Source of the DNA: Polyangiaceae bacterium
Lineage (GTDB): Bacteria > Myxococcota_A > Polyangia > Polyangiales > Polyangiaceae
NCBI GenBank assembly: GCA_016715885.1
Contig: JADJXL010000018.1
Span: forward strand, 1-64,000
Direction of reading: 5' to 3'
DNA length: 64,000 nucleotides
Every line of letters begins with the position of its first letter. The stretch's first letter is position 1. The translations under genes and the position numbers were made by a program. The notes beneath the pieces were generated by a model. The model searched no databases. It was not told the DNA's origin and worked only from the letters and a program-made list of their open reading frames with translations. Of the stretch, positions 46,193 through 55,743 are shown in pieces.

Positions 46193-47263
46193 ATGCGAGT
46201 TCCTTTTTTCGACATGCGCGCCGAGCTCGAGCAAGTGCGCAATGAAGTCGATGCAGCCATCCGGCGGGTGCTCGATTCGGGCGCATTCATTGGAGGTGCG
46301 GAGGTCGAGGCATTTCAGCGTGAGCTCGCTGGTGCTGCGCATTGTGGGTATGCCGTTGGCACGAGCTCGGGGACCGATGCGCTCGTTGCATTGCTCATGG
46401 CGCTCGGCGTGGGGCATGGCGATGAAGTGGTCACGACGCCGCTCACGTTTTTCGCGACGGCTGGAGCAGCGGCGCGGCTCGGTGCGCGCATTGTATTTGC
46501 CGATATCGACGACCCTACGTTGACGCTCGATCCAAATCTAGCGCTCGCCGCATGTTCGCCTCGCACGCGGGCGATCATCACGGTGCATTTGTATGGCCAT
46601 CCGGCGGTCGTTCCGGATGCTCCCGTACCGATCATCGAAGATGCGGCGCATAGCGTCGTGGGTGTTCCGCTTCGAGGTGTCGCGGCTGCGCTTTCATTTT
46701 TCCCGACCAAAAACCTGGGCGCGCTGGGCGATGCGGGTGCTGTCGTGACGAACGATGCACACTTGGCCGATCGGATCGCATTGCTTCGAGGTCAGGGGGC
46801 TCGGCCGAAATACCATCATCTTGCGGTGGGCGGCAATTTTCGCCTCGATGCGCTTCAAGCGGCGGTTCTTCGCGCCAAACTTCCGCATCTTGCCGAATGG
46901 AATGCTCGGCGCAGAGCGCACGCCGACCGTTATCGAGCAGCGCTGGGTGCTGCGAACGTGCCGTCCGACTTACGGCTTCCACCGGATCATCCGCAGCATG
47001 TGTACCATCAATTCGTCATTCGAGCGCCGCGTCGGGACGAGCTTCGACGCTACTTGGCCGATGCGGGTATTGGTACGGAAGTGTATTACCCCGAACCGCT
47101 TCATCTTCAGCCGTGTTTTGCGGAACTCGGATATCGACCGGGGTCTTTGCCTTTGGCCGAGCGAGCGTGTGCGGAATTGCTGGCGCTGCCCATTCATCCT
47201 GCGATGGCGGCACAGGCGGAGGAATACATTGTCGATAAAATCGCAGCTTTTTATCAGCAGTGA
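46193..47263 (+). CDS. DegT/DnrJ/EryC1-type PLP aminotransferase
   Basis: A 356-residue sugar aminotransferase family member. The start is RVPFFDMRAELEQVRNEVDA. The PLP region reads GYAVGTSSGTDALVALLMAL. PIIEDAAHSVVGVPLRG carries the Asp that binds the pyridine nitrogen. The Schiff-base Lys is in SFFPTKNLGALGDAGAVV. The C-terminus YHQFVIRAPRRDELRRYLAD is typical. These enzymes aminate keto-sugars on nucleotide carriers for polysaccharides or glycosylated metabolites. It follows the LolA-like gene by about 50 bases and may be in the same transcript. Confidence 0.9.
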   Translation: MRVPFFDMRAELEQVRNEVDAAIRRVLDSGAFIGGAEVEAFQRELAGAAHCGYAVGTSSGTDALVALLMALGVGHGDEVVTTPLTFFATAGAAARLGARIVFADIDDPTLTLDPNLALAACSPRTRAIITVHLYGHPAVVPDAPVPIIEDAAHSVVGVPLRGVAAALSFFPTKNLGALGDAGAVVTNDAHLADRIALLRGQGARPKYHHLAVGGNFRLDALQAAVLRAKLPHLAEWNARRRAHADRYRAALGAANVPSDLRLPPDHPQHVYHQFVIRAPRRDELRRYLADAGIGTEVYYPEPLHLQPCFAELGYRPGSLPLAERACAELLALPIHPAMAAQAEEYIVDKIAAFYQQ

Positions 47264-47296
47264 TACTTCGAGCGAGTTTTCTGGTATGCTTTGCGA

Positions 47297-48913
47297 ATGA
47301 TGACCAGATCTCCATACACTTTTTCTGCGTGCGCGCTGCTCTTCGGTCTTTTCGCGACGGGGTGTGGGTCGAATGATCCTGCGCCGGCGAAAGCCGACCC
47401 GCTTCCCATCGGGCCGCTCGAGGTGCAGACCGACAAAGGGCCGGTCGAAGGCGTGACCATTGGGGCGACGCGTGCATTCTTGGGCATTCCTTACGCAGCT
47501 CCGCCCGTGGGCGATTTGCGCTGGAAGCCGCCCGTGCCGCACGAGCCTTGGACGGAGACTTTTCAAGCGCGCATGAAAGGGGCGCCGTGCGCGCAGATCG
47601 GTCTCATTGGCGGGATGCTCGATTCGGCGTCGAAAGAAGATTGCCTCACGCTCAACGTTTGGGCGCCGGAACGCCTCGCGACGCAAGCTCCGCCGGTGCT
47701 CGTGTGGATTCACGGTGGGGCGTTCGTTTTGGGTAGCAATCGAGACTTGATGTACGATGGTCAAGTGCTCGCCGAAATGACGGGTGCGGTCGTCGTCAAC
47801 ATCAATTATCGTCTCGGTGCATTCGGGTATCTCGCATTGTCGGAGCTCGAAGCCGAGGATTCGGCGCATCCGTCGACGGGCGTGTATGGTCTCGAAGATC
47901 AACGCGCAGCGCTCGAATGGGTAAAGAACAACATTGCTGCATTTGGTGGTGATCCAAATCGGGTGATGCTATTTGGTGAATCGGCGGGAGGCATCAGCAC
48001 GTGCATGCAGATGGTTTCGCCGCAGAGCAAGGGCTTGTTTCAGTCGGCGGTCATTGAAAGCGGCCCATGCGATAGCGTGACGGCCAAGGACAAGGCATTG
48101 GCGCTGGGCGCTCAATTCGTCGGAGCGCTCGGGTGTACGGGAGCGCCCGACGTGCTTGCGTGTTTGCGCGGAAAAACCACATCGGAGGTCGCCACTGCAT
48201 TGCCGTCGAGTACGGATTTGATATTCGGCGACGGTGCGCGCTGGTTCCCGGTGCTCGATGGATGGTTCCTCCCTGAAAAACCGCTTACGTTGCTCGAGTC
48301 CGGCAATTTTAATAAGGTTCCGACGATACTTGGATCCAACGCGGACGAGGGGTCGCTCTTTTTCTATTTGGGCGACACGAAAATCGCCGACGATGCGCAA
48401 CTCGAAACATTCGCGGAGCAGCTCGTGCCCGGGCATGGCAAAGACGTCGTTGCGCAATATTCGAGCGCCACGTATGGCACGGCGCAAAAGGCGGCCGAGG
48501 CAGCCGTGGGACATGCGGGGTTCGTTTGTCCGACGCGTCGAGCGGCGCGAGCGCTCGCGAAGAGCGGCACGCCTACGTACCAATATCACTTTACGTATGC
48601 GCCTCCAGGGAGCTTGTTCCCCGACCTCGGGGCATTCCATGCGGCGGAGATCAAGTTCGTTTTCGGCATTCCGTCGCAGCTCACACCTGCGCCGCTTTCG
48701 GACGAAGAGCTTGTGCTATCGAGCGCAATTCAGGGCTATTGGTCGCGCCTCGCTGGCAGTGGTGATCCCAATGGCAAAGAAGCTCTCGCCTGGCCGAAGT
48801 ACGATGCGGCCAAGGACGAAACGATGGTCCTTGATTTGACGTCCAAGGTCGAATCTGGGGTGAACAAGGACATTTGCGATTTCTGGGACGGGCTCGAGGT
48901 TCAAGTGCCATAA
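47297..48913 (+). CDS. Type-B carboxylesterase lipoprotein
   Basis: A 538-residue lipoprotein (MMTRSPYTFSACALLFGLFA then TGC). The catalytic domain is alpha/beta hydrolase: AFLGIPYAAPPVGDLRWKPP, the oxyanion-hole HGGAFVLGS, the nucleophile elbow VMLFGESAGGISTCM with Ser, the acid in TILGSNADEGSLFFY, and the His in GAFHAAEIKFVFG. It hydrolyses carboxylic esters in the envelope; the natural substrate is unknown. A possible TTG start lies two codons upstream. No good ribosome site is seen. Confidence 0.9.
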   Translation: MMTRSPYTFSACALLFGLFATGCGSNDPAPAKADPLPIGPLEVQTDKGPVEGVTIGATRAFLGIPYAAPPVGDLRWKPPVPHEPWTETFQARMKGAPCAQIGLIGGMLDSASKEDCLTLNVWAPERLATQAPPVLVWIHGGAFVLGSNRDLMYDGQVLAEMTGAVVVNINYRLGAFGYLALSELEAEDSAHPSTGVYGLEDQRAALEWVKNNIAAFGGDPNRVMLFGESAGGISTCMQMVSPQSKGLFQSAVIESGPCDSVTAKDKALALGAQFVGALGCTGAPDVLACLRGKTTSEVATALPSSTDLIFGDGARWFPVLDGWFLPEKPLTLLESGNFNKVPTILGSNADEGSLFFYLGDTKIADDAQLETFAEQLVPGHGKDVVAQYSSATYGTAQKAAEAAVGHAGFVCPTRRAARALAKSGTPTYQYHFTYAPPGSLFPDLGAFHAAEIKFVFGIPSQLTPAPLSDEELVLSSAIQGYWSRLAGSGDPNGKEALAWPKYDAAKDETMVLDLTSKVESGVNKDICDFWDGLEVQVP

Positions 48914-48933
48914 CAGTCCAGCGTTGTTACCGT

Positions 48934-51204
48934 TCAAAGCATCCCGACCGGATCGACGTCCACCACGACGCGCACGCGGTTATCGAGGTCCCCCAGCACG
49001 GTCATGGCAGCTCCCGCTGCATGACGCAACGCTCGCCGATCGGCGGACCGCAACAACACGCGAAACCGATAACGACCTCGCAATCGAGCAATCGGTGCCA
49101 CGGCTGGCCCGAGCACTTCCACTGCGCGGGATGCCCCGTCGGTCGATGCGCGAGCATATGCCGCGATCTTCCCCGCTGCACGACGAGCCACTTCTTCATC
49201 GAGCGCATCGATACGAAAAAGCGTGAGTCGTTTGAATGGAGGATATCCGACCTCGGCGCGGTCCACCAATTCATGATCCAAAAAGCCTTGCACGTCGTGC
49301 TGCATGGCGAAACGAATGGCCGGATGTTCCGGCGAGCGCGTTTGAATGATGACGCGCCCTGGACGATCGCGCCTTCCTGCGCGTCCGGCGACTTGCACGA
49401 GCAATTGAAATCCCCGTTCGCTCGCTCGAAAATCGGGCAGCGACAATGCAGCATCGGCATTGAGCACTCCGACGAGCGTTACCGTCGCAATGTCGTGTCC
49501 CTTGGTGACCATTTGCGTGCCCACCAAAATGTCGATTTCGCGATTTCGCATGCGCGTCATGATTTCTTCGGCTTTGGTGCCATCCGCGACGTCTCGATCG
49601 AGCCGCGCGACGCGCGCATTCGGAAATGCAGACGCTATCGTTTCTTCGAGGCGTTCGGTCCCAAGACCCTCGAGGCCGAGCGATGGAGATTGGCACGACG
49701 AACACGCCGTGGGCATCGGCCCTTCCCAATCGCAATAGTGGCATCGCAATCGCCCGCCGCGCGATTTGTGGTACGTCAGGGCCACCGAGCAGCCCAAACA
49801 CGTCTCCACCTGACCACAACCGTCACACACGACGCTCGGCGCGAAGCCTCGTCGATTCAAAAACAATATGACCTGTTCGCCTGCAGCCAGTGTTTCGTCG
49901 ATGGCGCGGTGAAGCGGCAAGGAGACGAGCTTATTTCCCGTGGGTCCCGCGCCAATACGCCGCAAATCCACGGTGGAGACGACTGGCAGCGTCGCTTCCC
50001 GGTGAGCTCTATCGGGCAGGCGCAATTCGCCAAGTTTGCCTCGACGCACCAAATCCACGGTTTCGAGCGACGGCGTTGCCGATCCGAGCAGGGCCACGGC
50101 ACCCGCGCGATGCGCTCGCAGGAGTGCCATGTCTCGCGCATGATATCGCACGCCTTCTTCTTGTTTGAACGACCCGTCGTGTTCTTCGTCGACGATGACC
50201 AGTCCCAAATTGGAAACGGGCGCAAAAATCGACGACCGTGCACCAATCGATACGCGCACGCTGCCCGAGCGCAATCGTTTCCACATCGCATGGCGATCCG
50301 CTTCCGACAAACCGCTGTGCAGCACGGCCAAATCGTCGCCGAATCGAGCGCGAAAGCGGGCCACGAATTGAGGCGTCAGGGCAATTTCGGGCACCATGAC
50401 GACGGCGCTTCGACCGTGCGACAAACACGCTGCAATGGCGCGCAGGTACACCTCGGTTTTCCCGGATCCCGTCACGCCAAATAATAAAAACGCAGCCTGT
50501 TTTCCCGCATCGAGCGCCGCTTCGATTTGGTTTGTCGCGGCAAGCTGCGCCTCGTTCAGCTCGGGCGGCTGGTCGCGCGGCTCGGGAAGCGCGAAAAACG
50601 CATCGCGCGGGGCTTCCCGATCTTCGACGACGACCAGGCCCAGGGCCGCCAGCTTTTTCACCGCCGCACGTGCATTACCGAATTTGTCTTCGAGACGCGC
50701 GATGGGCGCTTCGCCATTCGATCGCAGCAGCGACAGCACCGCTGCGGTTTGTCCGCGTAATGTTCCCGGCTGTTCGACGACGTCCGTTGCCTTGGCAAAT
50801 GCAATCCGCCGCCCGCCAACTTGTTTGACGCGACCAAGCGTCCCGACGAGCTCGCCTTGGGCCTGCATTTCGCGCACGCTTTCGCGCTCCATCGCGGGCA
50901 AAGCCAAGCGCAAGACTTCGCCGATGGGCGCAAAATAATACGCCGCAAGCTCCTTCATGAACACCAGCAATTCCGGTGGAAGCACCGGATCGGCGTCGAT
51001 GACACGTACGATGGGCTTCAGCCGCACGCCTTCGGGCGCGTTGCCTTCGAAGGTGGACAAGACGACGGCGAGCACTTGTTTTCGTCCGAATTCACAGAGC
51101 ACGCGCGTGCCCGGACGCACCTGCCCAGCGAGCGCGAGCGGCACTTCGTACGAAAACGCCCGTGCAAGCGGCACGGGAACGGCGACTTCAGCGAGCAGCG
51201 GCAT
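48934..51204 (-). CDS. priA: Primosomal protein N' (replication restart helicase)
   Basis: A 756-residue PriA. The N-terminal 3'-DNA-binding domain is VPVPLARAFSYEVPLALAGQ, then VRPGTRVLCEFGRKQVLAVV. The helicase has Walker A LFGVTGSGKTEVYLRAI and a DEEH box, LVIVDEEHDGSFKQEEGVRY. The zinc module has eight Cys in a CDGCG, CLGC, CHYC, CSSC order. A C-terminal SF2 motif VI region is LVQVAGRAGRRDRPG. It reloads the replisome at stalled forks. The start at 51204 (MPLLAEVAVPVPLARAF) matches the family start; the frame is open further upstream but not protein-like. Confidence 0.95.
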   Translation of the reverse strand: MPLLAEVAVPVPLARAFSYEVPLALAGQVRPGTRVLCEFGRKQVLAVVLSTFEGNAPEGVRLKPIVRVIDADPVLPPELLVFMKELAAYYFAPIGEVLRLALPAMERESVREMQAQGELVGTLGRVKQVGGRRIAFAKATDVVEQPGTLRGQTAAVLSLLRSNGEAPIARLEDKFGNARAAVKKLAALGLVVVEDREAPRDAFFALPEPRDQPPELNEAQLAATNQIEAALDAGKQAAFLLFGVTGSGKTEVYLRAIAACLSHGRSAVVMVPEIALTPQFVARFRARFGDDLAVLHSGLSEADRHAMWKRLRSGSVRVSIGARSSIFAPVSNLGLVIVDEEHDGSFKQEEGVRYHARDMALLRAHRAGAVALLGSATPSLETVDLVRRGKLGELRLPDRAHREATLPVVSTVDLRRIGAGPTGNKLVSLPLHRAIDETLAAGEQVILFLNRRGFAPSVVCDGCGQVETCLGCSVALTYHKSRGGRLRCHYCDWEGPMPTACSSCQSPSLGLEGLGTERLEETIASAFPNARVARLDRDVADGTKAEEIMTRMRNREIDILVGTQMVTKGHDIATVTLVGVLNADAALSLPDFRASERGFQLLVQVAGRAGRRDRPGRVIIQTRSPEHPAIRFAMQHDVQGFLDHELVDRAEVGYPPFKRLTLFRIDALDEEVARRAAGKIAAYARASTDGASRAVEVLGPAVAPIARLRGRYRFRVLLRSADRRALRHAAGAAMTVLGDLDNRVRVVVDVDPVGML

Positions 51205-51508
51205 GGGGACCGGCAAGACGTACCAGGTTTTCAGGCACGAGGCACGGCCAAGCGTAACAAACGTGCGCGTGTGGGTGCGGTGGAAGGGAAGGTCACGTGT
51301 CGGTGCTCCATCGACCACGGGTACGAACCAAGTTGATAGCTAGATTGCGTTGCACATTTCGTCACGCATTGCCAATCATTACGACGGACCGGGTGCAATA
51401 CAATCACAGAGTCGCTGACCCAGGACGCGCGATGCACCCGGACGAACCTCCCGCGGATGAACGCTGAGCGGTCCAGAAAAACGGCGTTCGCCCCTGGCAC
51501 AACGATTC

Positions 51509-51877
51509 TTGTTGTATCATCGTTGCAGGCCCGAACGTCACGTCGCGGTGGTTGCGGCGCTCATGCAAAAGAGGTATGGTGCGATGGTGGCAGCCATGGA
51601 ACAGGTACAACTCGAACCCGTCATCATCGAGGATCTCGTCAAGTTTGGTGAAGATCGCGGCTTCGATCGCGGCGTGGATCGTGGAGCCACGCAGGAGCGC
51701 TTGCGTGTCTACGAAACGCTCGTCGAAGATCACGTCGGTCGCCCGCTTACGCCGATGGAGCGCTCCACACTTGCCACGCGCATCAGTGCCCTGGGCCTCG
51801 AGCAACTCAATGCGTTGCTTCTACGCTCGAGCCCCAGCGCCCTCGAAGCATGGCTCGCTGATTCCACCGCAAAGTAA
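51509..51877 (+). pseudogene. C-terminal fragment of an Rpn-like putative nuclease
   Basis: The frame reads VAVVAALMQKRYGAMVAAME, then VIIEDLVKFGEDRGFDRGVD and LGLEQLNALLLRSSPSALEA, the helical tail usual for myxobacterial Rpn-like proteins (compare the gene at 3.6-4.5 kb). The nuclease core is missing. Upstream, 51205-51508 contains only short out-of-frame scraps of the family. No start or ribosome site is present. Confidence 0.6.
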
Positions 51878-52449
51878 TCTTCGATCATCGCACACGGATA
51901 GCATTACGCCCGCAGCCGTCGGAGCGATTGACGGAAACTGGTGATGGCGACGAATTGCGTTATGAATTGAAGAAAGCGTGGAAGGACGGAACGCGTTTCG
52001 CTTGCGCGCTCGTACGCCGTTGAGGCGCGCATCCGTGTCGCCGTTCGAGCCCCTTGCGCAATGCGGCTACGGTCACGCTCAGATGCGCGGCAGCACCGAC
52101 GCCCGCTCGATGGAGCACCTGTCAGCGGTCGATGGACCACCAACCATGTTGAGTCGACGACCTACCATCTGTCAATGGAGCCTCGACGCCCGCTCGATGG
52201 AGCACCTGTCAGCGGTCGATGGACCACCAACCATGTCGAGTCGACCACCTACCATCTGTCAATGGAGCCTCGACGCCCACTCGATGGAGCACCTGTCAGC
52301 GGTCGATGGACCACCAACCATGTTGAGTCGACGACCTACCGTCGGTCGATGGACCACCTGTCGCTTTGCAATGGACCTTCTGTCATTTCCTGGCGGACGG
52401 CCGTTCACAACGCAGTGTTTTGGCAACCTTTGGCCGGTTGAAGACATCG
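51878..52449. other. Spacer dominated by a tandem repeat
   Basis: About 570 bases between the Rpn fragment and the small exported protein. Apart from the 87-bp repeat array no feature is recognised. Because the period is a multiple of three, several frames stay open through it, but none looks like a known protein. Confidence 0.5.
52098..52358. repeat. Three 87-bp tandem repeats with a decaying fourth
   Basis: Units begin at 52098, 52185 and 52272, nearly identical. Each contains TCGATGGAGCACCTGTCAGC and GGTCGATGGACCACCAACCA. Within a unit the TCGATGGA element occurs twice, so it is itself a diverged double. After 52358 partial copies continue (TCGATGGACCACCTGTC). The array lies just upstream of a small secreted-protein gene and could affect its expression. 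Confidence 0.85.
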
Positions 52450-52752
52450 ATGCGATTGATCTCGGCAATGCTGGGTTTTACGATTGCCTTGCTCATCGGA
52501 ACGCATGAGGTTCGAGCACATGGCTCGCATACGGCGCATGCTTATTCACCGGCGAACAACGTTCAGGGCATCAAGTCGAAACTGGTAACCCAGGCCGTCA
52601 AGCTAATGGCCAAAGCTCTACGCAAAGGAGAAAAGCCCTTCTTTGACGCCTGTGAAAAGTTGGCCTCTGATCCGCGAGCCTTGAAGGCATTTCGGAAACA
52701 CGCGTCGAAATGTTCCACGTCTTGCAAGCCAAAGGATCGTATCCGGCGCTGA
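52450..52752 (+). CDS. Small exported protein, 100 residues
   Basis: MRLISAMLGFTIALLIGTHE then VRAHGSHTAHAYSP shows a signal peptide cleaved near residue 23. The mature part is basic and helical (KSKLVTQAVKLMAKALRKGE) with three Cys in the C-terminal third (FFDACEKLA, then KHASKCSTSCKPK). The size, Lys content and Cys suggest a small secreted effector or structural protein. There is no recognised family. It lies directly after the tandem repeats. Confidence 0.6.
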   Translation: MRLISAMLGFTIALLIGTHEVRAHGSHTAHAYSPANNVQGIKSKLVTQAVKLMAKALRKGEKPFFDACEKLASDPRALKAFRKHASKCSTSCKPKDRIRR

Positions 52753-52828
52753 CGTTTTTCGTGTTATCCGCGGTTGATCGCTGAGTCAAAGGCACGTGCC
52801 AAAGCGCATCGCTTCCATCGCCCTGCTG

Positions 52829-53761
52829 TCACTTCATCGACGATGGTGCGCCGTCATGAAACAAGCGCAAAGTGTTTCGCTCCCACACCAGGATATCGCG
52901 GCCGACGATGCGAGCACCCGCTTTGGTTGCTCCTTTCAGGACGATTCGATCCTTCACGCTCGCGGTTACCAGACAAACCAACACGAGCGCCATTGCATTG
53001 TCAACCTGGAACCAGCAGAGCGCACGCTCACCCGCCGCAACGAGCCCGGCCGGCGGAGCAGGCAGCGTCGTAATGACCGGTCCGTTCGGGATGATGATCC
53101 GGTGAGTATTTCGGATGGAACGCGCGACGATGTCATCATTCTGGGCGTGAACGGCAGCGACGGGCTGTGCAAGTGTCGGCGCCCACGCGGAATAGGGAAC
53201 GAGCTCCGATGGAAACGTGATATTGGAATAATACAAATCGCCACCATGAAGAAGCTCCAGGGCCGGCACCGAAAGGACCTCGAAATGTGCCATTCCTAGA
53301 CTCGACATCTCCAGCCATATGCCTTCTGGAATGCGCTCGATGCTTATGGGCCAGAACGTGCCGTATCGTGCCCGAAGCTTCAACCCTTCCCCATTCAATG
53401 CGAAAAGACGAACGTCGTCTCCCTCGTATGTTGGCCAATATCGACCGTCGAAAGAATCGCTGAAGCCGTTCACTTGCACGACCCCGAGATCCTGCGGCAA
53501 CACGAACGGAGACGCTATGCGGTGGATTCGACGGCGCCGCGGAATATCCCGGGCCTCTTCGAGCACTGCTGAAACAGATAGGATTTGGTCCGTTTCATCG
53601 CTCGTAACAATCGACTCCACGGGAATGCTGAAGGTACGCACGACCGAGCCATCCTCGATGAGCACAAGGCCCGAGTCGAGAGCGGCAAATATTCGCCCGC
53701 CAAGAAGCGCAGCGTCCGAGATCGTGCCGGGGAGCGCAATCTCGAGGATTCTTGTCGACAT
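52829..53761 (-). CDS. Hypothetical beta-propeller-like protein
   Basis: A 310-residue cytoplasmic protein, mostly beta strands in repeating blocks (ALLGGRIFAALDSGLVLIED, then VVRTFSIPVESIVTSDETDQ, later ARIVGRDILVWERNTLRLFH). The spacing of about 40-50 residues suggests a beta-propeller. No catalytic motif, signal peptide or recognised family. It shares direction with the downstream side of the kinase gene at 53.9 kb, 130 bases away. Confidence 0.65.
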   Translation of the reverse strand: MSTRILEIALPGTISDAALLGGRIFAALDSGLVLIEDGSVVRTFSIPVESIVTSDETDQILSVSAVLEEARDIPRRRRIHRIASPFVLPQDLGVVQVNGFSDSFDGRYWPTYEGDDVRLFALNGEGLKLRARYGTFWPISIERIPEGIWLEMSSLGMAHFEVLSVPALELLHGGDLYYSNITFPSELVPYSAWAPTLAQPVAAVHAQNDDIVARSIRNTHRIIIPNGPVITTLPAPPAGLVAAGERALCWFQVDNAMALVLVCLVTASVKDRIVLKGATKAGARIVGRDILVWERNTLRLFHDGAPSSMK

Positions 53762-53892
53762 GAGTCGATTGTATCACGCTCCTGCATCGGCTTGCATCTC
53801 AATCGAGTGGCCTGCTCGGCAAAGCCCCCGGCTCCCTCGCCATGGCGCGGCGCACGCAGCCTCGCCGGAAGTAAATCAAAAATCCGCTTTCA

Positions 53893-55242
53893 TCAAAACG
53901 TTTGCCCATTTACCGCCGCGAAGCTGAGCCCCATCACGATTGCAGCGGCAAAGAGCAGCAGTTGTCCGACAATGCCGCCTTCGGAAGATTTGCGACGCTT
54001 TGGACCATGCCCCAGCGATTCGGCTCGACGCTTGCGCCTGACACCGCTTGCCGGAACTTTGCTCGACGGCGGCGACGGATTCGATTCGGGCGGCGCTTCT
54101 GCCAGAACCAAGTGATGCGGCCTTTGTCGAATGGGCAGCGCGATCGGCGTGAGGATTGCGACGGGGCCTTTTTCGATCGCTTCGACGACGCGTTTTTTCA
54201 TGCGCCGTTCCGGCATGAAGTCGGCTGCAAAATGATCGTTCAAAAATACGCCGAATTCGCGCGGGTGCGTGAGAAGTTTGGCGTGGTACGCGTATCGCTC
54301 CAAATCGCGCAGCATTGCGCGAGCCGACGAATATCGATCTTCGCGGCGCGTGGCCAGCGCTCTATAGGCGATTGCATGAAGCTGCTCTTCCGCCGGACAA
54401 CCGCGAAGGGGCAGCTTCGGCACGACCGCTTGCCTTGCAACATCGAGCAGCGATTCGCCTTGTTTCGCCTTGTAGAGGCGCTTTCCTGCGAGCAATTCCC
54501 AAAGCATGATGCCCACGGCATACACGTCCGACCGCGCATCGATGACCTCTCCGCGCGCTTGTTCGGGGCTCATGTACCCAGCTTTGCCTTGATATGCCTC
54601 GTCGGGACGCATTGCCGAACCGGCGCGAGCTATGCCAAAGTCGCATACTTTCACGTCGCCCTCGAAGCTCAAGAGCACATTCGCGGGTGACACGTCGCGA
54701 TGAACGATCTGCATGGGCTTTCCATTTTCGTCACGCCGCCGGTGGGCATGATCGAGCCCGCGCAATACGCTGGCAACGATGTAAAGCGAATGGGCAATCG
54801 GGACGGGGACGCGCTGGAGCGCCGCGCGCCGGAGCAGCTCGCGCATGTCGAGTCCTTCGACGTATTCCATCGCGATATGGTAATCGTCGCCGTCGCGGCC
54901 CAAGTCTTCCACGCGAACGACGTTCGGATGCTCGAAGCGCATGGAAATGCGAGCTTCTTCGACGAGCATCTCCGCGGCAAGTGGGTTCCCTGCGAAATCG
55001 GGCAATATTTCTTTGATGACGTACAGTTTTCCCGCGCCAGGCTCGGTGCGCTTGCGAGCGAGATAAATATTGGCCATACCGCCGTAGCCAATGCGTTCGA
55101 AGAGCATGTAGGGGCCAAGGCGACAAGGTAGGCGTCTACTCGCGCGGACTTTTCGGCGCGACGGCGGGACGTCGGACTTGGCGACATTCAACGTGGATGC
55201 GGTGGAGGAACTTGCGACGGCAGCGCTCACGAATCGGCCCAT
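53893..55242 (-). CDS. Hanks-type Ser/Thr protein kinase
   Basis: A 449-residue kinase. Glycine loop ERIGYGGMANIYLA, Lys in LYVIKEILP, catalytic loop IVHRDVSPANVLLSFEG, DFG in VCDFGIARAG, activation end KAGYMSPEQARGE. The HRDVSPANV wording, with Ser in place of the usual Lys-Pro, is common in a myxobacterial kinase subgroup. The C-terminal tail is Pro/Arg/Lys-rich and ends with a membrane helix (GQLLLFAAAIVMGLSFAAVN) a few residues from the end, so the kinase is tail-anchored facing the cytoplasm. No sensory domain is present. Confidence 0.9.
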   Translation of the reverse strand: MGRFVSAAVASSSTASTLNVAKSDVPPSRRKVRASRRLPCRLGPYMLFERIGYGGMANIYLARKRTEPGAGKLYVIKEILPDFAGNPLAAEMLVEEARISMRFEHPNVVRVEDLGRDGDDYHIAMEYVEGLDMRELLRRAALQRVPVPIAHSLYIVASVLRGLDHAHRRRDENGKPMQIVHRDVSPANVLLSFEGDVKVCDFGIARAGSAMRPDEAYQGKAGYMSPEQARGEVIDARSDVYAVGIMLWELLAGKRLYKAKQGESLLDVARQAVVPKLPLRGCPAEEQLHAIAYRALATRREDRYSSARAMLRDLERYAYHAKLLTHPREFGVFLNDHFAADFMPERRMKKRVVEAIEKGPVAILTPIALPIRQRPHHLVLAEAPPESNPSPPSSKVPASGVRRKRRAESLGHGPKRRKSSEGGIVGQLLLFAAAIVMGLSFAAVNGQTF

Positions 55243-55356
55243 GCCATAGGCGTTTTGAATGGGCCAAGAAAATGGAGGAATTGATTGAATGTGCCATGAG
55301 GTGTGTTTGGGTAGGATTATGCCTACATTGACACAGGTTGGGTGCTACGCCATTCT

Positions 55357-55743
55357 TTACGTTCCCCAATGTCCTCGTAAATCGAATGATAGCTGCCTGT
55401 GGTGTTTGATGGCCAACAGGTCCACTCGATTCGTGCTCACCGCGTACAGCACGATGTAATCGCCCACGATGTATTCTCGAATGGAGCTTCCTTCGCCGAG
55501 TTTTGCTTGGATCGCCTTGATTTTGAGGGTGCTTTCCAACGAGTGTGATTTTCGCGCAAGAAAATCGACCCCCAATCGAGGAAATTGCTCCAAATTCGGA
55601 ATTACTTCGTCGAGGAGTTTTTCCACGAGTCGATCGAATGTTCTGGGCGCTTCCGTCTCTTCCAGATCCGCAAGAAAAAGGCGTATGCTTTCGAGGTTGC
55701 GCTCGAAATTCCGCGTCGCGTGGACCGCCCAGCGTGCGCTCAT
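55357..55743 (-). CDS. RelE/ParE-family toxin
   Basis: A 128-residue protein: VHATRNFERNLESIRLFLAD, then FDRLVEKLLDEVIPNLEQFP, LGVDFLARKSH, and the closing strands IREYIVGDYIVLYAVSTNRV, VDLLAIKHHRQLSFDL. This is the ParE/RelE fold order. Members either poison gyrase or cut mRNA on the ribosome; which applies is not visible. Its ATG overlaps the antitoxin stop as ATGA, the usual order of antitoxin first. It is slightly longer than most family members. Confidence 0.85.
   Translation of the reverse strand: MSARWAVHATRNFERNLESIRLFLADLEETEAPRTFDRLVEKLLDEVIPNLEQFPRLGVDFLARKSHSLESTLKIKAIQAKLGEGSSIREYIVGDYIVLYAVSTNRVDLLAIKHHRQLSFDLRGHWGT

Noticed and set aside
48874..50484. 536-codon open frame antisense to priA
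   Set aside because: The minus strand has an intact PriA with all motifs; the antisense frame has no recognisable protein features.
52098..52440. Possible CRISPR array
   Set aside because: The 87-bp units are repeated whole, with no unique spacers between short repeats, and no cas genes are near.
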